Assembly (NCBI GenBank): GCA_037576215.1
Contig: JBANDB010000013.1
Span: 620,001 to 684,000 of the forward strand
Direction: 5' to 3'
Source: Armillaria gallica
Taxonomy: Eukaryota > Basidiomycota > Agaricomycetes > Agaricales > Physalacriaceae
DNA length: 64,000 bases
A program made the translations under genes and the position numbers. Under the pieces are notes generated by a model, which ran no database searches, was not told the origin of the DNA, and was given only the letters and a program-made list of their open reading frames with translations. Below are positions 32,726 to 43,817 of the stretch, piece by piece; positions within the stretch are counted from its first letter, which is position 1, and every line of letters starts with the position of its first letter.

Positions 32726-34603
32726 CTATGCATTCTCAGTAGAGTCCTTCTCGTCCGCCGTCTGGTCCTTCTGTTTATCATATTTTCTCACACTAAATCC
32801 ACCCTCGTATCCGAACCATGTTTTTCGTTCGCAATGAGGTCCACGAATGAGCAGCAGAAGGAACCCAAGTCCTGTCCAGCCCAGCGATAACCCCGCTCCC
32901 GCTCTCCACCCATTCTCCAAAAACACACGTGAACCCACAGATGAACCCATGACTTGCCCGAGGAAGAACTGGAAGCCTTTCAGATGAAAATGATACCAAT
33001 GATGACTTCGTCTCACCGATAAAAGTAGCAAAGCATTCAGTCGGGTCGTAGCTGCCGTAGAAATACTTTACCAGATCGTCAGTCACTAAAAGTATACGAG
33101 AGAAATGGAGAAACACACCTGAATACGGACATTTGAAGGGAGACTTGGAGAACCCGGCAGAACACGACTATTCCTATGATAGCAAGGAGGATCTTATCCC
33201 AAAAACAGGGTCAGCTCGCTGCGAGTAATGATCAAGTAAAGTTGCCCACGGAAGCAAAATGGAGACCGGCCGCAGCTACTAAGAGGCCTTGGAAACAAGC
33301 ATAAAGTATGGTACCCAGGACTGATCCATACCACGGATGCAACTTGTCGATCGTTAGAGTTGCTAGACAGTATGATGATGAGAAAAAAATATACAGAGAC
33401 AGGTCAAGGATGAACTTACCTAGCGGCGTCAAGCATACGCCAGCAATCCCCACAAGTCCGAAAAGCCCGATAACTAACCTAGAAAAAGCACCGTTTAAGT
33501 AGTGAGTACTGCCACTGCGTAGAAGTTGCTTACGAAGAATAGTTGTACGGGGAACCGCCCAGCAAAAATGTCAGCGTGGTCCAAAAATTCGAGTACCCGG
33601 CTGATGCGAGAAAGTTAACGAGGCATGCCTATACTTAATCATAAGTTTACAACGTAGATCGTGACCAAATGATCCCACCTGAATCAGTAATGGCTCTCCC
33701 ACTGCAAAGCCCACCATAGACTTTATCAGCTCCCAATATCCCATTCCTTTATTCTTGGCCGGGTAGTCCGGGATCGTCGTATAGCACACCACTAACACGA
33801 TGACTTGCACCCCTACCGCAAGGTAATACACCACTCGCCAGTCGGCGTATTCGGCTATCACCCCTGCGAGAACCCGCGCGACAAGCATCCCCATGACCAA
33901 CGCAGAGATGAGAATTGATAAGAAAAAGAACCTTCGGGTCAGATGTACGACATCTGCCGCGAGGGGAATGAGTATTTGGGTTGCGACATTGATTGTTCCA
34001 GCTAGGAAGGAAAGTGCAAGAAACGCATTCCAGGCGGGGACAAGAGCAAGACAGAGCATCAGAGTGGTGGAACAGAAAATAAGCCCGAGTATTAGTTGGC
34101 GGCGGCGAAGGAGGTCTCCTAAGGGTGCGATAAAGAATAGCCCCGCAGCATATCTACATGACGTGAGCATCGGTGGAATTTGGGTAGATAAAAAACGGAC
34201 GAACCCAGCATGAACGAAAGTGACGGCTCTGGAATAAATGTCGGATTAGCAAGAATAGAAAAAAGCGGTATGACTTACCTGGAAGACTCAGAATATGGCA
34301 CCCCGAACTCCTCAGAGAACTGGACTGGAATGTAAAGTTAGCTCCACCATCTTACTGATGAAGAGACTCCCAGACGCACATAGCAATGTTTGACAGTAGT
34401 ACAGATTTGCTACAACTGTGATCATAGAAATGAGCAATGTACTGACAATAAAGGCGCATGAAAGACGTACCAAATGTGCACGCAAACGCGAAAAGCAGAA
34501 TACGTCCAATCCCAAACTCAGGAAACGGCCGTTTTGGATCATAGCGTAGTCTTTGAGGGATAGGAATAAAGTCAAAATCCTTTCTCGGGCCTGAGGCACT
34601 CAT
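32726..34603 (-). CDS. MFS transporter (copy 2 of 3), intact, 11 exons
   Basis: Exons on minus: 34603-34471, 34415-34380, 34324-34279, 34228-34205, 34153-33679, 33628-33534, 33478-33420, 33362-33250, 33192-33119, 33065-33017, 32968-32726. All introns are GT-AG and phases agree, giving 448 residues. It has about 12 membrane helices: start PFPEFGIGRILLFAFACTF, VVANLYYCQTLL, the MFS motif-A loop APLGDLLRRRQLILG, FLALSFLAGTINVATQI, GEPLLIQ, FGLVGIAGVCLTPL, LHPWYGSVLGTILYACF and GSRVFLENGWRAGAGLSLGW. The cytosolic tail is charged. The substrate is unknown; a proton-coupled exporter or importer of small organic molecules is the default guess. An F-box gene lies about 1.4 kb upstream on the same strand, matching the decayed pair at 17.2-19.4 kb. 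Confidence 0.9.
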
Positions 34604-36023
34604 CGTCAATGTGATAGTAAACTTGGAGTCGACATCCTCAGTATTTATGCAGCGATAGCCCCTCGTACCTCAATGGTTGAGAAAGGGAAAGTCCGCTGCA
34701 ATTACGAACCCGAGCGCCAAGTAATGCCTTGGCATGCTTCTCGTATATCCATCGCAGAAGGAAAGCGAATGCATAAGAGTCGTGTAGGACGGTGTCTAGG
34801 TGCACTCTAGGAAAAACAATCCAGTTGGATAATAGACACCAGTATCTGCGATGAACTGTGGTGGAGCGCCCTTCTGGATCCTATACGCAGTCTGCTGTGG
34901 CGCAGAAGGATGTGCTCTTAAACGTTTATGTCTGTAAGATGACGCAGAAGCCGACGGGGACGCCTATGCGTACGTGTATTTACACGAACTCTTGGCACGC
35001 AAAAGCGGAGCATTGAACCGAAGATTGGTATTAAATGCCTTTTCTAGGGGATCCAGGCTGTAAAGTATTATTCCGATGCCATGCTATGGGTGTTGCGTAG
35101 TTCGCTTTTATGCCTTCAGAGTCTATGCATATGAATCGTCGGAAACAGAGAATGTTGTTTATACCGGTGTCGCTTCTGCAAGAAGAATGACGTCGATAGA
35201 GTAACGTTATCGTTTATACGATACGTACGCTATAAAGAATCGAGAGCTCTCCACAATGGGAAAGTATCCCGGTGCCTGTATTTGATGAGCGCAGCACCGA
35301 TATCACGAAGCACAGGCCTCCGGAACGTGTACACGCCGTATCCGTAGACGAAGTTTCGATAGGATCAACCTGAAGACGATCTTCCGTTAAACGGAAGCCA
35401 AGCGCAAGCGGTAAAAAAAGAACGAACACCACGGATTGCCGGTTCCAGCTTTAACGAGTAGGTGACGACCCGGAGCATCGTTCGCTCGCTCGCTCAACAA
35501 ATTCAACATGGCTGCAACCTCTTCCGCAGTAGCCGACCTCCAAAGAACTAATTATGTTTGTTTTCCTGATGGAAACTTAATGAGTCAACGAGAACGACAG
35601 CATGAATTGATTTCGAGCTACCTGGATATCAACTCAATATACGCCTTAGAGCGTTTGAACGGCTGTTGTCAATGAATAATACCCAAAGTACTGATATATG
35701 ACGTAGATGGGTCCATCCAGAGTTAATCAAAGCACAGGGAGAGCGTTCGAGTCCGCGAGGATATCACGCGAACCGAATCAGCAGATGAGGTTCAACGGAA
35801 AGATTCGATACGGTGTCTAGCTGCAACTTGCCATGTACCACGGATAACGGATGGTCACATTGATCAGCTTCATAAACATTGTCTTCCTTTGCAACATGAA
35901 ACTCCGTATTAATCCCATCGTTTTAGTCAACCTGAATAAGGACATCAGCACCCTTCCCAAGGACAACATATGCCGTAGACGTACCTATACTGCTCTGTGC
36001 ACTATTACGTTCGGTTTTTTTTT
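34604..36023. other. Intergenic stretch between F-box and MFS genes
   Basis: About 1.4 kb without recognisable coding sequence. The corresponding spacing at the 17-kb copy is about 345 bp, so one side gained or lost sequence. The part near 34600-34700 should hold the MFS promoter. Confidence 0.5.
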
Positions 36024-37184
36024 TCAGGTAACGGAAGTGCCATGCAAGGCTATCTTCACAACGTCTTTTTCGCACAAAGACGGAAAGTTTTCCAGCGTCA
36101 GAGACAGCATGTCGCACTTTATCTCTTCACTAATGTGGTAGTCGCAGATGTAGGTCAATTGGAGACACCGAAACGCGTCGATGCGGGAAAGGATTAAACC
36201 CAGATTTGCGAACAGACTCCAGATTTCATCTTCGTCAACAAAGTCGTCAAAGCTTTTCACAGTCATGTCGATATAGAGATTTTCTAGGTGTCTGAGCTGA
36301 GGGCTGTGGCCCTCGATGAAGGCATTGAGGAACCACTGCATGGCAGAGACATCTGTCCCTGCATCAAGGGCGCGATAATTAATATCGAAGAAGAGGGACT
36401 GCAAGCGAAGGGGCAGCATGAGTGGTTTGACATTGAACCACTGCGTTACTAGAATGGAAGCAGCTTAGAACCGACTAGAAATTGATCCAAGTGAGCACGT
36501 ACGGAGACAATTGGAGGTTCCGAGCACGTGTAGGGACTTGAGCGTGCGAAATTGGCTAGCAGCACGAATGATGTCACTGCACAAGGAAAGATCTTTCCGC
36601 CTGGGATTGTACATATTGATGTAAAACTCTTGGAGAGACTCGAGGAATACACTTCGGTAGCGAAGGGCAAACGGAAGGAAATTAGAGGACCCTGAGTGAA
36701 GGTGGTGTATATGGAGTTTTTCGAGGGACGGTTTATCCGCAAGAAATGAATTAGACGGAGGATCCACAATCTCCTCGACATCAAAAGTGATTGACTCGAG
36801 CATGAGAGATTTGAGGAGAGGGAGACCGAAGATAATCATGCGGAAGCATTTGAGGGACGTGGAGGTATTCTTTATGTTGAGAGATGTAAGATTGGCCATT
36901 AAGAGCAGGGGAAGTTGGGCTTGACGAAGTGTGCTGGGGTCATACGAAGAATAGATTTCTGCAGATTTAAAATGTATAAAAATATGCGGAGAAGTATGAG
37001 CTAGGACTCTAAGGCGGTGCATAGAGTCTCCAAGAATCTGAGAGATTCTTATGGATTGGAAGAGATGGTGACGGGTACGAGGGTAGAAGCCGCGGGAGAC
37101 GGTAGAACAGACTTTGAGCGTTTGTTTGTCTTTGCGGAGATGATCCAGAATTTCTTCGATAATTTCGATTGGTATCTCTGGCAT
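36024..37184 (-). CDS. F-box-like protein, two exons
   Basis: Exons 37184-36503 and 36448-36024 join in phase for 368 residues. The N-terminus MPEIPIEIIEEILDHLRKDK, then QTLKVCSTVSRGFYPRTRHH and LFQSIRI, is the F-box pattern typical of mushroom genomes (P-x-E-I-I-E-x-I-L-x-H-L, a Cys-Ser-x-Val core, R-x-H-L-F). The rest has irregular leucine-rich periodicity (LTSLNIKNTSTSL, LKSLMLESITF, LEKLHIHHL, LKSLHVLG). F-box proteins bring targets to SCF ubiquitin ligases through Skp1; the target here is unknown. A remnant of a paralogue lies at 17255-17402. Confidence 0.85.
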
Positions 37185-37740
37185 TGTGGCCTAGTATTTC
37201 AAGCATGTCAGTGAGGATGATGGTTTGTCCAGAGAAAATAACAGACAGTGGCGCTGGCTTTGATTTATTTGTTATGGGTTGCAGGAGACCTGGAGAGCCG
37301 ACAAGGATATCGTAAACATGGGAAGCTTCAAATCCTACAGAACACCGACGCACCCACGAGTTGAATAAGTAAGGGAAAAAGATAGCGTGGCAAACTGCCA
37401 AGGAAACGTCTCGGCTGCCGGACCGATGCAGTGCCTAGTTGTTTCCGCCTGCCCTCAGCCCTGACAGCAGCGTAGAGAAGTTGCAGGAAAACAGAGGTAA
37501 GAACTTCTGGAGTTTGTATTGAAATTCCTCGATGCTGTAGAGTATCTATATCAGTGCGCAAAGAATTATCTAGTTTATGATACAAGGCAGGGAATTACTA
37601 CCTCTGGTACCTCCCCACACCGCTACTAGGCATGAAATCCCTACAGTAAGACTTAGTGTCAAGACTCGAATACAGAGGCCCTCGTCGTCAACATCATGAT
37701 GCGTGATAGCAAAAGAAACATAAAATACATCCAAAGATCA
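37185..37740. other. Intergenic stretch
   Basis: A minus-strand open frame at 37328-37585 resembles nothing. The stretch separates the F-box gene from the 3' end of the KRE6-type gene. Confidence 0.5.
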
Positions 37741-40083
37741 TTAACATCCGTCGTAAAGGGAATTCCGGGGGAACGTATACCCGGCCTTATCCCATGTCGT
37801 CCAATTAGCATTCGTGTACGCTTCTGCATGACTATCACAAAACATTGAGAAAACAACCGGCACAGCCAACGGAGAACATACTTCGCAATATAATCCGCCG
37901 TAGGTCTCTTTGGGGGGTTACAAGTCAACCCATTTTCCGTCCCAGAACGTTGGTACACTCGCACGTAGTCGATATACATCGAACTCGGGAAGGTCAGGTG
38001 CTTGTAATCTTGCGCCTGGAACGAAAATGCCATGCCAAGGTTGAGGATGATGTACTACAATAATGTACGTCAGCTTCGCACACTCCGGGTAAAAAAAGAT
38101 GGTACCCACCAAAGGCTCCTCTGGGATAAGCCGCTCGCTGATCTCCACAGTAGAATCTGCTCCGATCGAGCCAGCAGTGATTGTCCATGACTCCACGCCA
38201 TTACTATACCAAGTGATATACCCCTCATCGCGCTTATCCGGATTCGAAAACCACTCATACCCATATGCCCCATATCCAGTCCCATTATACAATGTCTCGT
38301 CGATATAGGTCACCGCTGACACCGCCTGCTGGTAGGTACCACCTTGATACGTATTGAACTTGGTTATCGTGTCATTGTAGATAGTCGTCACACTGGACGA
38401 ATTATCAAACTGATACTTGTAATTGAATGGCGCGATCTGGTAACTCTGCGAAACTTCTCCTTGCCAGATAGACGTGTCGATTTGGTGTTCGATGATATCA
38501 ATTTCGGGAACGCCACGCCCCGTGCTGGTGGTGGGTCCTGGATGATCTGATCCGCCGCATGTGCATGCGGAGAGGCGCTGGCCAGGGAGGAAGCTGATTG
38601 CTGCGCCGCCGTTCCCGCCGGTAAGCGCGGCAGCTGGTTCGCCCGATGCGGTGGTTTGGTTTGGGAATGTGCCCAAGTCACAGGAGTCGTAGCTGTACGG
38701 CCACGTTCCTTCCGTGGTAGCACCGTAGCCAGCGCGGCCCTGCGACCTAATGAGAACGATACATTGGAAGGGACGAGAAAAAGTCGTACCAAGTTTCCCA
38801 TAGTCCATGCACCTAGAAGAAGTCATCAGAAGGTGTAAAGTACCCAGGAGACATTAGTCTCACCAGGCCATAAACCCGCTGCCCGTGGACTGCCCGGCAT
38901 GCTGATAGAAACTTCGATATATCCGGTAGTAAAGCATAATTTGTTCCATGAGGTAACCATCGCTGTTGACGCCTCAATTACGCGGTCTTGTGAGAACATC
39001 GAGTTTGAAATGCTAACGTACCGCTCTTGAAATTGAGATCGTGAATGTTTTCTTCTGTCATTGTAAGCACCAACTTGCCATCTCGTGTGATGGCAGCCTA
39101 GATGTAGCAGAATAGATGAGAACAGGGCTACTAGATAGGCCAACGGGACATACACTTGGATCATACCATTCAAGATCACCCGTTGGCCAATAGTTGATGT
39201 CGACTGCCTCCCAATAGGGATCATCTCCAGGATAGAACGTACGCCCGTCAGTGTTGAACTCGTCACTGAACACCAAGTTATATTTCTTCCCATCACTTCC
39301 TGTACGCGAATAAACATCCGTGGGAGTGTCCGCATCTATGAGGCTTGGGAGCCCAGGAAGGTCTGGTATCTGCCCAGTGGAATTGATTCCACCAAGATTA
39401 AATCCAGCCACTCTGTTGACTGTGCGCGTGTAGTACGTGACGATGGGGAAACCGGCGAACAGAGTGATCAGCCCCACAAAGATGACCGCAAGTGCACCTG
39501 CGTTTTCCCAGCCGCGTGAGGAGAAGGGGGAGCAGGAACGGTCCATTCGAGCGTCAATTATGGGATCAGGGTTATGGAGAATATCATCAATGTCTGGGTC
39601 CTTTTCCCAGACGTATTGTGCCTGGGGAACAGTGGTGGTGTTGGTGTTGGCGACTGCGTTGGTCTGGACCAAAGGCGCGACAGGGGGTGCAGCAAAACGC
39701 GAAGTGGTGTACATTCCACCATCTTTGGCTTGAGTAGGATTGTACTACGGTGGATCAGAGAATGGTCAAGAATATAGACGGGTACTCACCGAATAAGGAC
39801 CATATCCACCTCCAATCATACCAGTCGCGACACCCTGGGCGATAACATGAGAAGAGCGAGCACGTTGAGGCTCTGGCTGATGTTGAGGCTGATATTGTGG
39901 TTGAGGCTGAGGCGGAGCTTGTGATGCAGCAGAAGGCGCCCGTTGCGCGGCGGTCCGTTTTGAAGTTGATCGTTTTGAAGAATGTTTCCTACTGGTGCCA
40001 GAACGTGACCTCGGTGGTCCCGGTGTGCTCGGTTCGACTCCTGGTTGGCGGCGAGAACGAGAGCGGGAGGCGCTGGAAGACAT
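37741..40083 (-). CDS. KRE6: Kre6/Skn1-type beta-glucan synthesis protein (GH16 fold)
   Basis: Start ATG is at 40083, stop TAA at 37741-37743, with about nine exons and roughly 640 residues, typical for the family. A cytosolic N-terminus rich in Ser, Arg, Pro and Gln (RSRSRRQPGVEPSTP, QPQPQYQPQHQ) precedes one membrane anchor (AGALAVIFVGLITLFAGFP), so it is a type II protein of the secretory pathway. The lumenal GH16-like domain shows DGKKYNLVFSDEFNTDGRTF, WNKLCFTTGYIEVSISMPG, AWTMGNLGRAGYG, the catalytic-site motif EIDIIEHQ, WYSNGVESWTI and an end with TNANWTTWDKAG and FPRNSLYDGC. Kre6 and Skn1 are needed for 1,6-beta-glucan of the wall. All introns read cleanly and no break is seen. Confidence 0.9.
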
Positions 40084-41535
40084 GGTAGAGGAAGAAAGGC
40101 AAGTTTGCTTATTCCGACTTCCGGGTAAGCGACATTCAATGTACAGCACAGTGCCGTAGGAGCTAAACACGGACGAACAACGTGTAATACCAGATGGGGC
40201 CGAGAAGCCAACGATCTGATTCCAAAGATGGTGCGTAGTAGGAAAACGCGTCTACGTGATGTCAGAAAGTTCGTGGCGGCCGCGAAAGGAAAATTTGTCC
40301 TGGATACGTCGAGGTTTTAAGGAGGTTCGTTCGCCGGAAGGACGGATGAAATAGACAGAATCTGTTCAACATTGTTGAAGGCAGGGTCCATGTGGCGTAC
40401 GTAAGACGCGTCACGTTTTCGTAAACAGCGGCAACACTAGCTGGAATCGTTTGCCATGGACTTTATACGCGCAGCCAAGCACAGCCAACTGTTCCGAATA
40501 TCGCTTTTCAACTCAATCGAGGGCACTCCAAACTGCTTGGAATTTCTGTCTGTTCATCCGTTCTGATCGTTATCAATTCCCCGAGAGATGTCACACGACT
40601 CACCAACTCGATGCTCGAGCGCCCTTCTACAACTGCCATCGACTCTTTACGATAATGAACGTTTATGAAATCCTCCGATAATGATTCGACTTACCCGGCG
40701 CCGAGTTTCACGACGACCAGCCTCGACTTGCCGAATCATGCTCGAATCCTAATTCATTGCGATTCCTTTGTCCCAATCTTGACAGAAATCTAGGGACGGC
40801 AGGGCTCATCTAACTGGAGAAGGCTACATTTGTGTCGTAGAGGTTGGAATAGAGCTCGGTCTGCTCGGTCACAGCGCGAGAGTCGCGTCGTTCATTCCGT
40901 TCCTCACTATAATAACGATAGGGAGCTGCGTCTGCTTTGGAGCTTCTGTCGAGCATTTGTTAATCTCCGCGACTTCACTGGGGACAAAAACCTCCGGGCG
41001 TGGCCACTTACGTCCAAGGAAACAATACTACATCTTTTCTGTGGTCGCACCTCGCTCGGTTATCCACAGCATCCGAGTAGAGCATCGAGGCGGCATCAGC
41101 TTCATCGCCTCGACTTACTGCACTCTCTTGAGGAGGAAATTTCGTGTCCAGGAAGTTTGATGTGAGTATATGCCCACCGGAAATCCGGAAATCGTATTTA
41201 CGTTCTTTGAGTGCTGTCTTTTGCACGAGGAACACGGCGGCGGCGACAGAATGCTCATGGAGATGCAGTGGTAGAATGCTGAAAGAGATGGGGTAGAAAT
41301 TGCGCCTGGCTCGTCGTGCACTTGTCAGGAATTCCCAAAAAGGATGACATCATCGGTCATTGTTGCACAAAAATCACGACTATTTCTCAGGATTTCGCTC
41401 GTAATATTATTTAATGAGAGTGTGGCGTACCCGTACCCTTAGGTTTTAGCATGTGAATTGCTGAATGCTCTGTCGAAAACTGAAAAAAAAGGCAAGTCAG
41501 TGGCTTCAATATTTTTTTGAGGGGCGCCCAAAACG

Positions 41536-42038
41536 GTGGGAAGGTGGGATAAGATTGTATGTGTTCTTCGGTAGGATTGGAGTATTTCGGTGGAAATATT
41601 GCTTTCTCCTGGATTGACACCGCTTTCCGGTGGGATTGAGTTCGGTACAAGCATCGCACTTTCCGACGTCCAGATGCCACACTTGGGCCGCCTCCCGTTG
41701 AACATATCCGCCCTGACCTCCGTGACCTCCACCTCTCAGAATCGCATGCTTAGCCCCTGGCCAGCTGACCCTCGAAGTTCAAGCTTTAGACCCTCACGCG
41801 CACGACTCAGCTTCACGAGTGGCTCTCATATATGAGCCATGCGATTTTTGCTTATGGTGAGTTTGCGACGGCCAGGAGAGCGGTGGTCAGTGCGCCCAAA
41901 TACCACAGCGCACGGCGGTCCGAGAATCTAACGAACTGGACGGTGCTCCCTAGAGGTAATCCTACCGAAAATCTCCAATCCTACTGAAAAACGGTTTTGC
42001 CACAGGGAGACATCTTCGTGGGAATCCCACCTTCCCAC
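41536..42038. repeat. Inverted repeat pair about 500 bp apart
   Basis: GTGGGAAGGTGGGAT at 41536-41550 is the exact reverse complement of 42024-42038. Just inside each arm is a second inverted match, GGTAGGATTGGAG (41570-41582) against its inverse near 41964-41976, followed on both by TTTCGGT. This looks like the subterminal structure of a small transposon. Confidence 0.6.
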
Positions 42039-42204
42039 TGTTTTAGGGTATACTCTATTTTTTTGATTGTCCTTTTGGGCAGTATCGTGAGGACCCGAAC
42101 AGAAAGACGGAATCTCCATGACTCCATCTGGAAGTTCGACGAGGCGGGAGCATGATTTCGAAATCAAAGCTCTTCGGAAAGCACGGTCCGACTTATATCG
42201 ATTA

Positions 42205-42335
42205 TTTGGGCGAGTCAAAACAAAAACAAAAACCGTGGAAAATGCATAAACATTTCCTTATTAGGGAACTTACCGGATTTTGACAGGCAAATTGAAGCAT
42301 CTAGGATTTTTTGATTCTATTTTGACTCGCCCAAA
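42205..42335. repeat. Stem-loop-forming inverted repeat, 16-bp arms
   Basis: TTTGGGCGAGTCAAAA at 42205-42220 and its exact inverse at 42320-42335 enclose about 100 bp of AT-rich DNA. No target duplication is obvious. It may be a tiny MITE or the end of the larger inverted-repeat unit next to it. Confidence 0.6.
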
Positions 42336-43817
42336 ACAGTTGCCACCCAGCGTTGACCTCCACCGGCAACAGTCGAGTCTCTAATCGCCGTCTAATTCTC
42401 TACTTTTACTGGCTTTTACTGTGCCATAGGCTTTGCTCTCTGATGAGAATGAATTATGAAAGGCCGTGGCGTCAGCTACGAATCATCAAGGCTCAGATTA
42501 TTGAACGGTTCCTTCTCTGGCGAGGTTTCTTAGGCTCCGTGTACCCTGATCTCAACTGGGCACATCTGAAAACTGCGATTTATGGACAGGCCGGGCGCCG
42601 ATATTGGTGCCGCATTTTCTCTTTCTTCTTTCCTATCTTTCACCAATTGCCACCAACATTATGCTCCGGGTATCGAGTGCGACCAGTGCTGGGATGTGCA
42701 GTTACTCCCTGTTACGTTACCAGATAAAGCCTTACAAAAGCGACCTCTGGTCCATTTCTGCCTTGAAGCTTAACTGGCGGCTCTTTATGCGACACGCTTT
42801 GCTTTCTTACAAGCCACTAGTAATTCCCATTTGGTTTGAATACTTTCCCCTGCTCTCATTGAAGTTTTTCCCTAAACCCGACCCACACAAGCTCTCCGGC
42901 GCCGGATCACATTGTGTTGCTTTCTATGCACTGGAGTCCTTACCTTCTGGGAAGCTTCACACAACCACTAAAACGCTATGTTCTTGAAACCTTTATATCT
43001 GGGGTCATCCGATTCGGCGAAGCTCTTTTCGTTGAGGCCCTCCCACATGGAGCCAGAAAGCTCGGTAAGTAGCTCCATGACTCAAAGCGATCTTACTTCG
43101 GCGGTACAAAAGTCGCCACTCCTGCCTTCACTTCTTCCTTCGCATACCCTAGGGCTTCAATAGTCCAGAGAAGGCGCTTACAGCCGTTTGCATGGAGCTT
43201 GGCAGCTACATGTGTTTTGCACGAAAGAAAAGATTGGTTTCGACTTCTTCATAGACCATGGCTTATGGCTATTTCGGGGCTCTCGGAAACCCTTTTGTGC
43301 GCTCGACATCACTAAAACACGGTTTATGATGAAGTCCAAGTCTTCTTTCTCATGCATGGAAAGGTCCCTGATTGTCAAGTTGTATGCAAACAGCTGTAAC
43401 ATTACGCATCGACTTGGACATGATAGTGGCCGGACCTACACATCTCACAATAATATCAGCACAGACACCGTTCCCAAGATCGATCCCTGCAAGCTAGAAG
43501 ATGTGTACGTATCCAAACTAGCCTCGTTATATCCTACTCCTTTATTTGTAGACGGGGCCAAAACTCGTGGCACTGGGTGTTTCGTTCCAGCCTGAGAGTT
43601 GGGTCTGCGTGCGTTAGTGCCTTTTGATCGAGGTGCTGTCACAGATAAGCATCTCCTTCTGCAACGGATATCCGAGAAGCACGCTCGGCGGGTACTTCGG
43701 TATGGACGGCTCCTAGGCGCTTCCCGAAGTACGGCCTTCGTCTTCTCAACGTTCGGAGGAGAAGAATAGATACGCTGCATAAATACCGAGGAGCCTTACC
43801 TGCCATCTATTTTCACC

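Larger units (their letters stand above)
40084..43817. other. Long stretch without recognised genes, with inverted repeats
   Basis: Beyond the KRE6 promoter side, frames are short. Open frames at 42353-42727 and 43188-43595 resemble nothing I know. Between about 41.5 and 42.34 kb there are inverted repeats, listed separately, that suggest a non-autonomous element or its remains. The motif CGCCCAAAAC occurs at 41525 and 42329 and, inverted, TTTGGGCG at 42205. Confidence 0.5.

Noticed and set aside
37328..37585. Minus-strand frame between the F-box and KRE6 genes
   Set aside because: Short, no ATG in a good context and no homologous pattern.
43188..43595. Open frame of 135 codons on plus upstream of the MFS gene
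   Set aside because: No ATG start, no domain and no splice context; left as intergenic.
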